A DNA stretch of 64,000 nt from NCBI GenBank assembly GCA_963795485.1, contig CAWCIL010000008.1, forward strand, positions 930,001 to 994,000, read 5' to 3'. The stretch's first letter is position 1. The number at the start of each line of letters is the position of its first letter. This DNA is from AP-15 sp963795485 (GTDB lineage Bacteria; Pseudomonadota; Alphaproteobacteria; ATCC43930; CGMCC-115725). The notes under the pieces are model-generated. The model had not been told where the DNA came from. It did not search any database and saw only the letters and a list, made by a program, of their open reading frames with translations. The position numbers were made by a program, and so were the translations under genes. Shown here piece after piece: positions 36,663 through 46,688 of this stretch.

Positions 36663-37799
36663 ATGCCCGACCTTTATCCGCTGATCCGGCCGGCCTTGTA
36701 CCGGCTTCCGCTCGAAACGGCGCATGCGCTGGGGTTGCGCGCGCTCGCGGTGGGTTTGGGCGGGCTCCTCGTCGGCCGGGCGGTGCCGCGGCCCGATTCC
36801 CCGATTCTAGCACAGCGTCTATGGGACCTGGACTTCCCGAATCCGGTCGGGCTCGCCGCCGGCTTCGACAAGAATGCCCGGGTGCCCGATGCGATGCGGG
36901 GGCTCGGCTTCGGTTTTGCCGAGGTCGGCACGGTGACGCCGCGTCCGCAACCGGGAAATCAGGAGCCGCGGCTATTCCGTCTCGACCAAGATGAGGCGGT
37001 CATCAACCGGATGGGATTCAACAGCGATGGGCTCGACGCGGTCGTCGGGCGGCTGTCAGGACGCAAACACAGCGACGGCATTGTCGGCGTCAATCTCGGC
37101 AAGAACCGCGACAGCCCGGACGCGGCCGCCGATTACGCGGAGGGCATCCGGCGAATGGCCGGGCTGGCCGATTATCTGGTCGTTAACGTCTCCTCGCCGA
37201 ACACGCCCGGGCTGCGCGACCTGCAAGGTCGCGCCGCGCTGGACGCGTTGCTGAACCGACTGCTCGACACACGCCAAAAAACCGGCTTCCAGGTGCCGTT
37301 GCTGCTCAAGATCGCCCCCGATCTGAGCGCCGCGGAGCGCCGCGACATCGCCGAGATCGCGCTCGATGCCGGCATCGACGGGCTGATCGTCTCGAACACC
37401 ACGATCGAGCGTTCGGCCGGCCTCGCCAGCCGCTGCGCCGCCGAAGCCGGCGGGCTCAGCGGACGCCCGCTGTTCGCCCGGTCAACCGCGGTGCTCGCCG
37501 ATTTCTACCGGCTGACGAAGGGACGCCTGCCGTTGATCGGGGTCGGCGGCGTTTCCAGCGCGGCCGAGGCTTATGCCAAGATCCGCGCCGGCGCCAGCCT
37601 GGTGCAGCTCTACACGGCGCTGGTGTTCGACGGACCGGCGCTGGTCGGGCGAATCACCCGCGGGCTCGCCGAGCTGCTGCGCCGCGACGGCTTTGCCTCG
37701 GTCACGCAGGCGATCGGGACCGGCGACGGGGTGCGGCCCTCGCCGCCTTCGATCGCGCCCACCGATGCCCGGCGCGAAACAAGCCCGCTCGACCGATAG
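36663..37799 (+). CDS. pyrD: Dihydroorotate dehydrogenase (quinone), class 2
   Basis: 378 residues. It begins LYPLIRPALYRLPLETAHALG, the membrane-binding helices of class 2, and has NPVGLAAGFDKNA, then VGVNLGKNRDSP, VVNVSSPNTPGLRDLQ with the catalytic serine, and LIGVGGVSSAAEAYAKIRAGAS near the FMN phosphate site. It oxidises dihydroorotate to orotate in pyrimidine synthesis, passing electrons to quinone at the inner membrane. No strong ribosome site is seen before ATG 36663. Divergent to dinG. No frameshift in the gene. Confidence 0.97.
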   Translation: MPDLYPLIRPALYRLPLETAHALGLRALAVGLGGLLVGRAVPRPDSPILAQRLWDLDFPNPVGLAAGFDKNARVPDAMRGLGFGFAEVGTVTPRPQPGNQEPRLFRLDQDEAVINRMGFNSDGLDAVVGRLSGRKHSDGIVGVNLGKNRDSPDAAADYAEGIRRMAGLADYLVVNVSSPNTPGLRDLQGRAALDALLNRLLDTRQKTGFQVPLLLKIAPDLSAAERRDIAEIALDAGIDGLIVSNTTIERSAGLASRCAAEAGGLSGRPLFARSTAVLADFYRLTKGRLPLIGVGGVSSAAEAYAKIRAGASLVQLYTALVFDGPALVGRITRGLAELLRRDGFASVTQAIGTGDGVRPSPPSIAPTDARRETSPLDR

Positions 37800-38046
37800 C
37801 CGACCTTGGCGCCTGGTCCTCTCCCCCTTGGTCTCTTTACGATTTGTAAATTTCTTTACGGCGCAATGAAGCCGCCGCTGGCAAACTCGATCCTTGTCCG
37901 GCATTCGGCCTTCCCGCGGTCTTCTCTATTCCGGCGGGAAAAGCGGCGGAGATGTGGTCTGTTGCCGCGAAAATTCCGATCCAAGGACATAAAGCGGTCA
38001 TGCTTTACGTTGATGGTGCATAGAATTGAGGAACATGGAGGACATC

Positions 38047-38241
38047 ATGGACGAGCGCATCGATTGCTGCCGCTACCGGCCCAGCCTCGACGACCTGCTC
38101 GCCGACGAGGTCATGCAGCCCGTGTTGCGCAGCGCCGGGCTCGATCGGGATGAGCTGCGCGAGATGATGGTGGAAACCGCGCGGCGCATCGACGACCGCG
38201 ACCGGCAGGACAGCGATGGGGCTGGCGCCGCGGTCGAATAG
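38047..38241 (+). CDS. Small conserved protein of unknown function
   Basis: 64 residues from ATG 38047, with GGAGG five bases upstream. The sequence is compact and acidic: MDERIDCCRYRPSLDDLLAD, DRDELREMMVETARRIDDRD. It has a vicinal cysteine pair. It is convergent with the sensor kinase gene. No family recognised; it may be a regulatory small protein. Confidence 0.5.
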   Translation: MDERIDCCRYRPSLDDLLADEVMQPVLRSAGLDRDELREMMVETARRIDDRDRQDSDGAGAAVE

Positions 38242-38279
38242 TCGCGCCAGCCGAGCCGAACCTCCAGACCAGAGCGTCG

Positions 38280-39719
38280 TCAGGCGCGCAGCACTGGGAA
38301 TTCGAGCCGGACTATCAAACCGGGCCGGTTGTCGGCGAGCGTTACGCTGCCGTGGTGGCGGTAGGCGACCGCGCGCACCAGGCTGAGGCCGAGCCCGTTG
38401 CCCGGCGTGCTGCGGCTGGGCTCGAGGCGCACAAAGCGATCGAACACGCTCTCGCGATCGGCTTCCGGAATGCCCGGCCCGCGATCGGCGACTTCGAGAA
38501 CGGCGCGCCCCCCGCCGCCGAACAGCCGGATCTGGAGAGCGCCGCCGCCGGCGTATTTGAGCGCGTTGTCCAGCAGATTGGCGAGCGCCTGCGACAGCAG
38601 ATGCCGGTCGCCGCGGATCCTGACCTCGGGCTCGGCCGCGAGCGAGAGGGTAAATCCTTTTTCTTCGGCCACCGGCTCGTAAAACTCGGCGGCCGACCGC
38701 GCAACTTCGGAGAGGTCGAGTGGAAGGGTCTGGTCGCGGGCGGCGCCGGCCTCGGCCTCGGCGATGCCGAGCAGCGCGTTGAAGGTCGCCAGCAGGCGGT
38801 CGGCGTCGTCGATCGCGGCACGGATCGCCTCGCTTTGGGCGGGAGCCTCGTTCGATCCGATCAGCGCCAGCTCGAGCCGGGCGCGCAGCCGAGCCAACGG
38901 AGTTTTCAGATCGTGGGCGACGTCGTCGGTCACTTCGCGCATCGCCGTCATCAGCCGCTCGATCTGGTCGAGCATGCGGTTGAGGTTGGCTGCGAGCTGA
39001 TCGAACTCGTCGCTGGTCCCCTCGACCGGAACGCGATCGGACAGGTTCCCGGCCATGACCCGTTCGCTGGTGCGGTTGACCAGCTCGACCCGGCGCAACA
39101 GGTTGCGGCTCATCGCGGCGCCGCCTAGGACCCCGACCCCGAGGGCCACCAGTCCGGACCATAGGAGGGTCAGCTTGACCCGGTCGCGGAACGCCGCCGC
39201 GTCGCTGATGTCGCGGCCGACCAGCAGGCGATAGCCGCCGGGGATGATGATCAGGCGACCGCGCGCGGGGTCGGTCTCGAGCCGCCCCTTGACCCTGGTC
39301 TCGACCGTGAACGACAGCCAGCCGGGTCGCGCCGGCACCCCCGAGGGCCAGGCGGCGATGTTGCCGGCAAGCGGTTGTCCCTCGGGGTCGGTGATCAGAT
39401 AGAGCATCGCGTCGCCGCGGTCGCCGGGGCTGCGCGCGGCGATGATCTGCACCAGCCCGCTCAACCCGCGCTGGGCATATTGCTCGGCCAGCCCGGTGAT
39501 CTCGGCGTCGAGCGTCGCTTCGGTCTGGCGCTCGACGAAATCGGCGCTGGTCCAGTAGACGAACAGCAGAACACCCAGCACCGAGGCGGCGAACACCAGG
39601 AAGTAAAGCGCCGCCAGCCGAAACGCGTGGGTGCGCACCAGCCATCGCAGATTGGCCGGAAAGCGCCGCGGCACGGACGCGGACCGCGCTGCGGGGAGCG
39701 GCAGCTTTTCGGCGACCAT
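38280..39719 (-). CDS. Sensor histidine kinase (OmpR-type partner)
   Basis: About 479 residues. Two membrane helices (LAALYFLVFAASVLGVLLFVY and LLWSGLVALGVGVLGG) bracket a periplasmic sensor of about 130 residues. HAMP follows, then the HisKA with the phosphorylated His in DDVAHDLKTPLARLR, and HATPase with NLLDNALKY (N box), DRGPGIPE (G1) and GNGLGLSLV (G2). The start at 39719 (MVAEKLPLP) lies 24 bases after the response regulator stop; a start at 39764 would overlap it. Together they form a two-component system; its stimulus is unknown. Confidence 0.92.
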   Translation of the reverse strand: MVAEKLPLPAARSASVPRRFPANLRWLVRTHAFRLAALYFLVFAASVLGVLLFVYWTSADFVERQTEATLDAEITGLAEQYAQRGLSGLVQIIAARSPGDRGDAMLYLITDPEGQPLAGNIAAWPSGVPARPGWLSFTVETRVKGRLETDPARGRLIIIPGGYRLLVGRDISDAAAFRDRVKLTLLWSGLVALGVGVLGGAAMSRNLLRRVELVNRTSERVMAGNLSDRVPVEGTSDEFDQLAANLNRMLDQIERLMTAMREVTDDVAHDLKTPLARLRARLELALIGSNEAPAQSEAIRAAIDDADRLLATFNALLGIAEAEAGAARDQTLPLDLSEVARSAAEFYEPVAEEKGFTLSLAAEPEVRIRGDRHLLSQALANLLDNALKYAGGGALQIRLFGGGGRAVLEVADRGPGIPEADRESVFDRFVRLEPSRSTPGNGLGLSLVRAVAYRHHGSVTLADNRPGLIVRLEFPVLRA

Positions 39720-39742
39720 CGACCCGCCCCGGCCGGCCACGA

Positions 39743-40420
39743 TCAATCGGGCGGACGCAGGCAATAGCCCGCGCCGCGCACCGTGTGCAGCAGAGGCCGG
39801 GCAAAATTCCGGTCGATTTTCTGGCGCAGCCGGCTGACATGGACGTCGACGACATTGGTCTGCGGATCGAAATGGTAGTCCCAGACCTGCTCCAGCAGCA
39901 TCGTGCGCGTCACCACGTGGCCGGCGTTGCGCATCAGATATTCGAGCAGGCGAAACTCCCGCGGCAACAGATCGACAGACTTGCCGCAGCGCCTGACGGC
40001 TCGGGTCAACAGGTCGAGCTCGAGATCGGCCACTCGCAACGCGGTCGTAGCTTGCGCCGTCGAGCCGCGGCGCAGCAGCGCCTCGATCCGGGCCAACAGC
40101 TCGCTAAAGGCGAACGGCTTGACCAGATAGTCGTCGCCGCCGGCGCGCAACCCTTTGACCCGATCGTCGACGCTGCCGAGCGCGCTCAGGATCAGCGCCG
40201 GGGTGCGGATCTCGGCCGCGCGCAGGGCGCTCAGCATGGTCAGCCCGTCCATGGCCGGCAGCATGCGATCGAGCACGATCGCGTCGTAGCCGCCCGAGCT
40301 CGCCAGAAACAGCCCCTCGCGCCCATCTTGGGCGCGGTCGATCGTAAAGCCGCTCTCGCCGAGCCCCTTCGCCAAATAGGAGGCGGTTTCGCGATCGTCC
40401 TCGACGACGAGCAGCTTCAT
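39743..40420 (-). CDS. OmpR-family response regulator
   Basis: 225 residues. Receiver domain: VVEDDRET with acidic pair, phospho-aspartate in IVLDRMLPAMDG, the threonine/serine-equivalent in ILSALGS, and KPFAFSEL with the conserved lysine. The C-terminal winged helix has LLPREFRLLEYLM and VDVHVSRLRQKID. It starts at 40420 with GGAG four bases upstream. It pairs with the adjacent kinase. An 18-base palindrome (40564-40581) lies 144 bases upstream and could be its operator. Confidence 0.95.
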   Translation of the reverse strand: MKLLVVEDDRETASYLAKGLGESGFTIDRAQDGREGLFLASSGGYDAIVLDRMLPAMDGLTMLSALRAAEIRTPALILSALGSVDDRVKGLRAGGDDYLVKPFAFSELLARIEALLRRGSTAQATTALRVADLELDLLTRAVRRCGKSVDLLPREFRLLEYLMRNAGHVVTRTMLLEQVWDYHFDPQTNVVDVHVSRLRQKIDRNFARPLLHTVRGAGYCLRPPD

Positions 40421-40563
40421 GTTGCTCCACGAGAAATGTGCATACCGAGCCGCCGCTTGCCGATCATGCCGGGACAAACGCTCAGATGGGACGCAGCCAC
40501 GCGGGAAGCAAGTTACCGCATCACGCCATGGTGTGGCTCGCGGTCCCGTCTCGCAGCGACAAT

Positions 40564-40581
40564 GCAGTTTTCAAAAACTGC
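40564..40581. promoter_or_regulatory. Perfect palindrome between the response regulator and PEP-CTERM genes
   Basis: GCAGTTTT, two bases, AAAACTGC: an 8-bp perfect inverted repeat in the 364-base divergent region between the response regulator and the PEP-CTERM gene. This shape suits a dimeric repressor or activator site. The rest of the gap shows no gene. Confidence 0.45.
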
Positions 40582-40784
40582 CGGAGATCGTTACAGTACC
40601 GGCACGAAAGCATTCGATTGCGTGAGGTGACCGTCGGGAAATTTTACATCGAGCTTCGGCCTGGCCCGGCGGCAGCGCGTAAATCGCTGTTGTAGAACGG
40701 CTCACGGGGACGATCCGGAAATTGCCCACGGATCACGAAACATGATTGGCGTCCCCAGATGGGGCAACGGGGAGGAGGCTGAAA

Positions 40785-41341
40785 ATGACCAAATCGTGGA
40801 TGTTGGGAGGTGCGATCGCTCTCGTGGTGGCCGCTACCGGAACGGTGCAGGCAGGCGTCGTGCGCACCTTCAGCGGCTCGGCGCGAGCGGCTTCCTTAAT
40901 CCGGCCGATTCATCCGAGCCGTGGATCTATGGCAACACCAGCCCTGATGTCAGCTGGGGCAGCCCGGGCATCGGCGCGGGCGTAACCCTGTCCAATGAGA
41001 CGGAGCCGGTGACCAATTTCGAGATTACCTTCGCCAGTCCGCTCGACGCGGCGCAGGTCAATGTGGGAACGATGTTTTTCGCTACGGACACTACCTGGAC
41101 GGCGCTATTCGATCCTGCCACCCCGGACAGCATCGCCTTTGTCGCCCCCACGGGGACCGCGCTGGACCCAGACCAGATCTACTTTGTCAACATCTTCCTG
41201 CAACCGGGCGCGGGTGTATCGGGGGAGGCGTTCTCCGGAGCTTGGACAAATGGTCTGGCGGTTCCGGAGCCGGCGAGCCTCGCCTTGCTCGGCACCGCGC
41301 TCGTCGGCTTTGGCCTCAGCCGGCGCCGGCGCCGATCGTAA
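40785..41341 (+). CDS. PEP-CTERM sorting-domain protein (one frameshift)
   Basis: About 185 residues. A signal peptide (MLGGAIALVVAATGTVQA) is preceded by a strong GGAGGAGG. The mature part is beta-rich with TNFEITFASPLDAAQVNVG, and the C terminus has VPEPASLALLGTALVG followed by an arginine cluster, the PEP-CTERM sorting signal cut by exosortase. This predicts an exosortase and exopolysaccharide locus elsewhere. The signal peptide and the rest lie in different frames, joined by one missing base near 40880. The passenger's role is unknown. Confidence 0.85.
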
Positions 41342-41472
41342 AATTTTCCGACAAATCCGGCCCTGAATGATGGAGCCGCAGCCCGGCGGCATCCCGTCGA
41401 GCGCCGCGCACCGGCCATGCGCGGCGAATGCCCGACGGGGGTTGATCTTGCGGCCTTAACGACGATCTATAA

Positions 41473-41489
41473 CGGACCAATCCGGTCCG
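41473..41489. promoter_or_regulatory. Inverted repeat before the suf operon regulator
   Basis: CGGACC, AATCC, GGTCCG: a 6-bp inverted repeat with 5-base spacer, 38 bases before the Rrf2 gene and partly overlapping a TATAAC box. Suited to autoregulation by the Rrf2-type Fe-S regulator of the suf operon. Confidence 0.45.
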
Positions 41490-41526
41490 AATTCGCCTTC
41501 GGCCGGCATCGATCGGGCCGCATGCG

Positions 41527-41979
41527 ATGATCATCTTGAGCAAGCTCGCGGATTACGGCGTTATCGTCGCCACTCATCTGGCGGCCGATCCGGAGCGCCA
41601 GCTGACCGCCGCCACACTGGCCGACGAGACCCGGCTGCCGCGGGCGACCGTCGCCAAGATCCTGAAGGCGCTGGCCCATGCCCATCTGGTCGCCGCGACG
41701 CGCGGGGCCGCCGGCGGCTATCGCCTGGCGCGCCGGGCAAATGCGATCTCGGTCGCTGAGGTGGTGGCCGCGATCGACGGCGACATCGGCCTGACCCAAT
41801 GCTCGGTCCATGTCGCCGAATGCGCGCGGACCAATTTTTGCCCGACCCGGCCGCACTGGGCCGCGATCAACCTCGCGGTGGCGCAGGCGCTGGCGGCGGT
41901 CTCGCTCGACGCGATGATCACGCCCTCGATCTTTGTGCCGCGCCGGCCGGACGCAATCGTTCACGCCGCCGCCAACTGA
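41527..41979 (+). CDS. Rrf2-family SUF system Fe-S regulator
   Basis: 150 residues. The winged helix begins MIILSKLADYGVIVATHLA, with the DNA-recognition helix in RLPRATVAKILKALAHAHLV and the wing in TRGAAGGYRLA. Three cysteines (TQCSVHVAECARTNFC, spacing C-x7-C-x5-C) should ligate an Fe-S cluster, as in SUF-linked Rrf2 regulators. It represses or activates suf genes according to cluster status. It is directly upstream of sufB (16 bases), so cotranscribed. The palindrome 41473-41489 may be its operator. Confidence 0.92.
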   Translation: MIILSKLADYGVIVATHLAADPERQLTAATLADETRLPRATVAKILKALAHAHLVAATRGAAGGYRLARRANAISVAEVVAAIDGDIGLTQCSVHVAECARTNFCPTRPHWAAINLAVAQALAAVSLDAMITPSIFVPRRPDAIVHAAAN

Positions 41980-41995
41980 CGAGCACGTAACCCGC

Positions 41996-43452
<1,457 letters not shown>

Positions 43453-43456
43453 CGAT

Positions 43457-43726
43457 ATGAGCGAAGAAACCGTCACCCTCGAATTGGTGGGCGCGCGCCT
43501 GTTGGCGCTGACCGCCGACGTGCGGGACCTGCAGCAACGCTTCCATGGCCTGGAGGCACGCTTCGACGGAATGGAAGCGCGGTTCGCCGCAATGGAGAGC
43601 CGCCTCGCCGGCCTCGAAAACCGCTACGCCGCGATGGAGCGAAGGTTTGCCGTACAGGAAGAACGCATGTCGCGGATGCTGTCGCTGATCGTGCGCATCG
43701 CCGAGCGGCAAGGCGTGGGCGAGTGA
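43457..43726 (+). CDS. Small heptad-repeat coiled-coil protein in the suf operon
   Basis: 89 residues from ATG 43457, five bases after the sufB stop. The centre is a regular coiled coil of seven-residue units: LEARFDG, MEARFAA, MESRLAG, LENRYAA, MERRFAV, QEERMSR. There is no membrane segment and no known domain. It lies between sufB and sufC, where these genes are normally adjacent. Its stop overlaps the start of a short frame carrying the second sufB tail (TGATG). The coiled coil could mediate oligomerisation; no function is known. Confidence 0.6.
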   Translation: MSEETVTLELVGARLLALTADVRDLQQRFHGLEARFDGMEARFAAMESRLAGLENRYAAMERRFAVQEERMSRMLSLIVRIAERQGVGE

Positions 43727-43827
43727 TGGCGCTCGCAATCGATGCCGGGCTCACCGACTTGCCGATGGAATTCGCGGTCGAGGCGCAAAAGCTGCTGGCC
43801 GTCAGTTTGGAAGGCAGTGTGGGATAA
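43726..43827 (+). CDS. Short frame carrying the second sufB tail
   Basis: 33 residues: MALAIDAGLTD followed by LPMEFAVEAQKLL and AVSLEGSVG, then TAA. The last 23 codons match the sufB end with one conservative difference (Glu to Asp) and otherwise synonymous changes. Most likely the original end of sufB left behind after an insertion, rather than a functional gene. Confidence 0.45.
   Translation: MALAIDAGLTDLPMEFAVEAQKLLAVSLEGSVG
43756..43827 (+). repeat. Second, synonymously diverged copy of the sufB 3' end
   Basis: 72 bp aligning without gaps to 43381-43452. Differences: GAA/GAC, GAA/GAG, CAG/CAA, CTC/CTG twice, AGC/AGT, CTC/TTG, TGA/TAA. This is the pattern of related homologous sequence rather than recent duplication. 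Confidence 0.85.
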
Positions 43828-43886
43828 CTCGCGCTCTGAATTTAAAGGGCTCGCTTAAACTCCACGTTGTGCGAAAGGACCGAAGG

Positions 43887-44357
43887 ATGGTCGGTGTATT
43901 TGTTGAACAATACGAAAGAGTGAGGCGGTTCTACGAACGATTCGGCGCGTTAAATCTGGGCCGGCCGCACGACGTACCCTCTGATAATTACCTTGATGAT
44001 GTCTATTCGTTCTTCATAAACTGCTATCATTTAAAAGATTGGATCAGAAATGATGCAATGCTATCAAAAAATGTCAAAGACGCGGTTGAGCCTCACATAA
44101 ATTCTTCGCGCTCCCTAAAGCTCTGTGCTGATATCTGTAATTCGCAAAAGCACCTCGCCCTGACCAAGCCGCCGCGTAGCGGGGAAAACCCCTCTTTTGG
44201 CGCGAAGAGGTTTGCCCTCAATCTAGGCGCAGGACAGACGACCATAAGTCTGAAATGGGAGGTATGTACGGATAATGGACCGGTGGATGCCTACAAATTG
44301 GCGAGTGACTGTGTAGCTGATTGGGATGCCTTCCTGTCGTCTCACGGACTTAGATGA
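43887..44357 (+). CDS. AT-rich hypothetical protein, HEPN-like features
   Basis: About 156 residues from ATG 43887 (AAAGGA seven bases upstream; GTG 43869 is an alternative). The composition and codon use are clearly AT-richer than the suf genes around it, indicating foreign origin. It has VYSFFINCYHLKDWIRNDAM and LKLCADICNSQKHLALT, patterns that resemble small HEPN-like helical proteins, but no catalytic RxxxxH is obvious. Its stop overlaps the sufC start (ATGATG), so it is translationally linked to sufC. Function unknown; possibly a defence-type or regulatory cargo. Confidence 0.6.
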   Translation: MVGVFVEQYERVRRFYERFGALNLGRPHDVPSDNYLDDVYSFFINCYHLKDWIRNDAMLSKNVKDAVEPHINSSRSLKLCADICNSQKHLALTKPPRSGENPSFGAKRFALNLGAGQTTISLKWEVCTDNGPVDAYKLASDCVADWDAFLSSHGLR

Positions 44358-45115
44358 TGCTTGAAATCGCCAATCTCCATGCGCGCCTCAGCGACGGGCG
44401 CGAGATCCTCAAGGGCATCGACCTTTCGGTCGCGCGCCGGCGAGGTGCACGCGATCATGGGGCCGAACGGCTCGGGCAAATCGACGCTGGCCGCGGTGCT
44501 GGCCGGCCGCGACGGCTATGAGGTGACCGCAAGGCACCGTCACCTATCTCGGCCGCGACCTGTTGGCGATGCCGGCCGACGAGCGGGCGCGCGAGGGGCT
44601 GTTTCTGGCGTTTCAGTACCCGGTCGAGATCCCCGGCGTGAACAACATGTATTTCCTGCGCACCGCGCTCAATGCCGGCCGCCGCCACCGCGGCGAGCCC
44701 GAGCTCGACGCCGGGCAGTTCCTGCGCGCGGTCCGGGCCAAATTGAAGGAGCTCGACATCGGCGAGGATTTGCTGCAGCGCGCGGTCAATGTCGGGTTTT
44801 CCGGCGGCGAGAAAAAAAGGAACGAGATCTTTCAGATGGCGATGCTGGAGCCGCGGCTGGCGATCCTCGACGAGACCGACAGCGGGCTCGACATCGACGC
44901 CTTGCGCGTCGTCGCCAGCCGGCGTCAACCGGCAGCGCGCCCCCGACCGCGCGATCGTCCTGATCACCCATTACCAGCGCCTCCTCGATTACGTCGAGCC
45001 CGACCGGGTGCATGTCTTGCAGGACGGACGGATCGTCGAATCGGGTGATAAATCGCTCGCAGTCGAGCTCGAACGGCGCGGCTATGGCGCTCGTCGGCGA
45101 CGCGGCGTGAGTTGA
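44354..45115 (+). CDS. sufC: Fe-S assembly ATPase SufC (three frameshifts)
   Basis: 252 residues after removing three inserted bases. Walker A is IMGPNGSGKSTLAAVLAGR, the family-specific FLAFQYPVEIPGVNNMYFLR follows, the ABC signature is FSGGEKKRNEIFQ and Walker B is LAILDETDSGLDIDALRVV; ITHYQRLLDYVEPDRVHVLQDG has the switch histidine. It powers the SufBCD scaffold. Shifts are near 44435 (just before AGEVHAIMG), 44530 (YEVTAGTVTYLGRD) and 44920 (VVASGVNRQR). ATG 44354 or 44357 starts it, overlapping the preceding ORF. Confidence 0.93.
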
Positions 45116-45170
45116 GGATCGACTCTGTCCGATTGCGGGCTGTCCCACCGATGCACTTCTGCGCCATTAG

Positions 45171-45303
45171 ACCCTCTCCCCCGCTCGCGGGGGGAGAGGG
45201 CAGGGTGAGGGCGGAGCGCACCGAACGACATGGGACGGCCCACCTCACCCTCCCGTCGCTTGCGCGACGGGCCCCTCCCTCTCGCCCCATGGGCGGAGAG
45301 GGG
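45171..45303. repeat. Two palindromic intergenic repeats between sufC and sufD
   Basis: 45171-45211 (ACCCTCTCCCCCGC to AGGGTGAGGG) and 45242-45303 (ACCTCACCCTCCCGTCGC to GGCGGAGAGGGG), of the same family as 25909. They separate sufC and sufD, which are usually adjacent. Confidence 0.85.
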
Positions 45304-45355
45304 CTTCGCGGAGCAGTCCGATCGCTGTTCGGCCGCGATGGAGCCGAGAGTACCG

Positions 45356-46686
45356 ATGAGCGCGATCGTCGATTTCCCGGTCAAGCCCGAGGCGCGGCCC
45401 TACCTCGATGCCGCGCGCGAAAATGCCGACGAGCCCGATTGGCTCGCGAGCCGGCGCCAGCGCGCGCTGGCGCGCTTTGCCGAGCAGGGTTTTCCCAGTC
45501 GCCGCGGCGAAGCCTGGCGCTATCTCGATCTGCGCCCGCTCGAACAGGCGCCGCTGCCGCCGGCCGGGACGGAGCAGTCACAACAGGGTGCCGCGGCGGG
45601 TGCGCTGCTGCTGGCCGAGATCGGCCTCGCGCCGTCCGCCAGTCGCCTGGTCTTCGTCGATGGCTGCGTTTCGCCTATATTATCTGCCAGGGGAGGGCTT
45701 CCGGCGGGAGTTTGGCTTGGCTCGACGACAGCGGCGATCGCAACCAAGCCGGAGCTGGTCGAGACCGCACTCGATGCGCTGACCCATGACCCCGACCAGC
45801 CTTTCGCCGCGCTGAATGCGGCGCTCTTCACCGACGGCTTTGTTCTCGAAGTGGCGCCGGGAGTGGTGCTGGAAGAGCCGATCGAGATCGTCCATCTCGC
45901 TTCCGGCGAGGCCGCGGCCTCGCTGCACACCCGCAGCCTGGTGACGCTCGGGGCGCGGAGTCGTGTGCAGCTGATCGAAATCTTTGCCGGCGGTAGCCGT
46001 TATTGGCGCAACGAGGTGATGGCGGTGCAGCTCGCGGCCGGCGCCGCGCTCGATCGGGTGGCATTGATCGAGGAGGCCGACGAGGCTGTCCATCTTGGGG
46101 CTCTCGACGCCTCGCTCGGCGCGGCCGCGCGGTTCACCAGCTTTGATCTGCTGCTCGGCGGCGGCGCGACGCGGCGCGAAGCGATCGTGCGCAGCGCGGG
46201 CGAGGGCGCGCATTGCGGCCTTTACGGCGCCTTTCTGGCGTCCCGGCGCCAACAGGCCAACATCGTCACCACGGTCGAGCATCATGGCCGAGCGCGGCGA
46301 GACCCGCGAGATTTTCAAGGGCGTGGCGGCTGGGCGTGCGCACGGCGCGTTTCAGGGCCGGATCACGGTCCGCCCCGGGCGCGCAAAAGGTCGATGCCCA
46401 CATGCTGAGCCGCAATCTGCTGCTCGGCCGGCGCGCGGCGATCGACACCAAACCCGAGCTCGAGATTTTCGCCGACGACGTGAAATGCAGCCATGGTGCG
46501 GCGGTCGGCGATCTCGACGAGGCGGCGCTGTTCTATCTGCTGGCCCGCGGCATCCCGCGCGAGGCGGCGCGGCGGATGCTGATCGAGGCGTTTCTGCGCG
46601 AGGCGGTCGAGCTCGTCGAGCCCGCGGCGGTGCGCGAGCACCTCCTGGCGCGGCTCGCCCGCCGCCTGGCGGCATTGGAGGATTGA
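45356..46686 (+). CDS. sufD: Fe-S assembly protein SufD (two frameshifts)
   Basis: 442 residues after removing two inserted bases. N-terminal part: EQGFPSRRGEAWRYLDLRPL. Then LNAALFTDGFVLEVAPGVVLEEPIEI and the beta-helix RFTSFDLLLGGGATRREAIV. The C-terminal third includes GETREIFKGVAAGRAHGAFQG and AHMLSRNLLLGRRAAIDTKPELEIFADDVKCSHGAAVGDLDE. It pairs with SufB in the scaffold. Shifts are near 46285 (VEHHAERGETREIF) and 46378 (RPGAQKVDAHML). ATG 45356 starts MSAIVDFPV. Confidence 0.92.
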
Positions 46687-46688
46687 GC

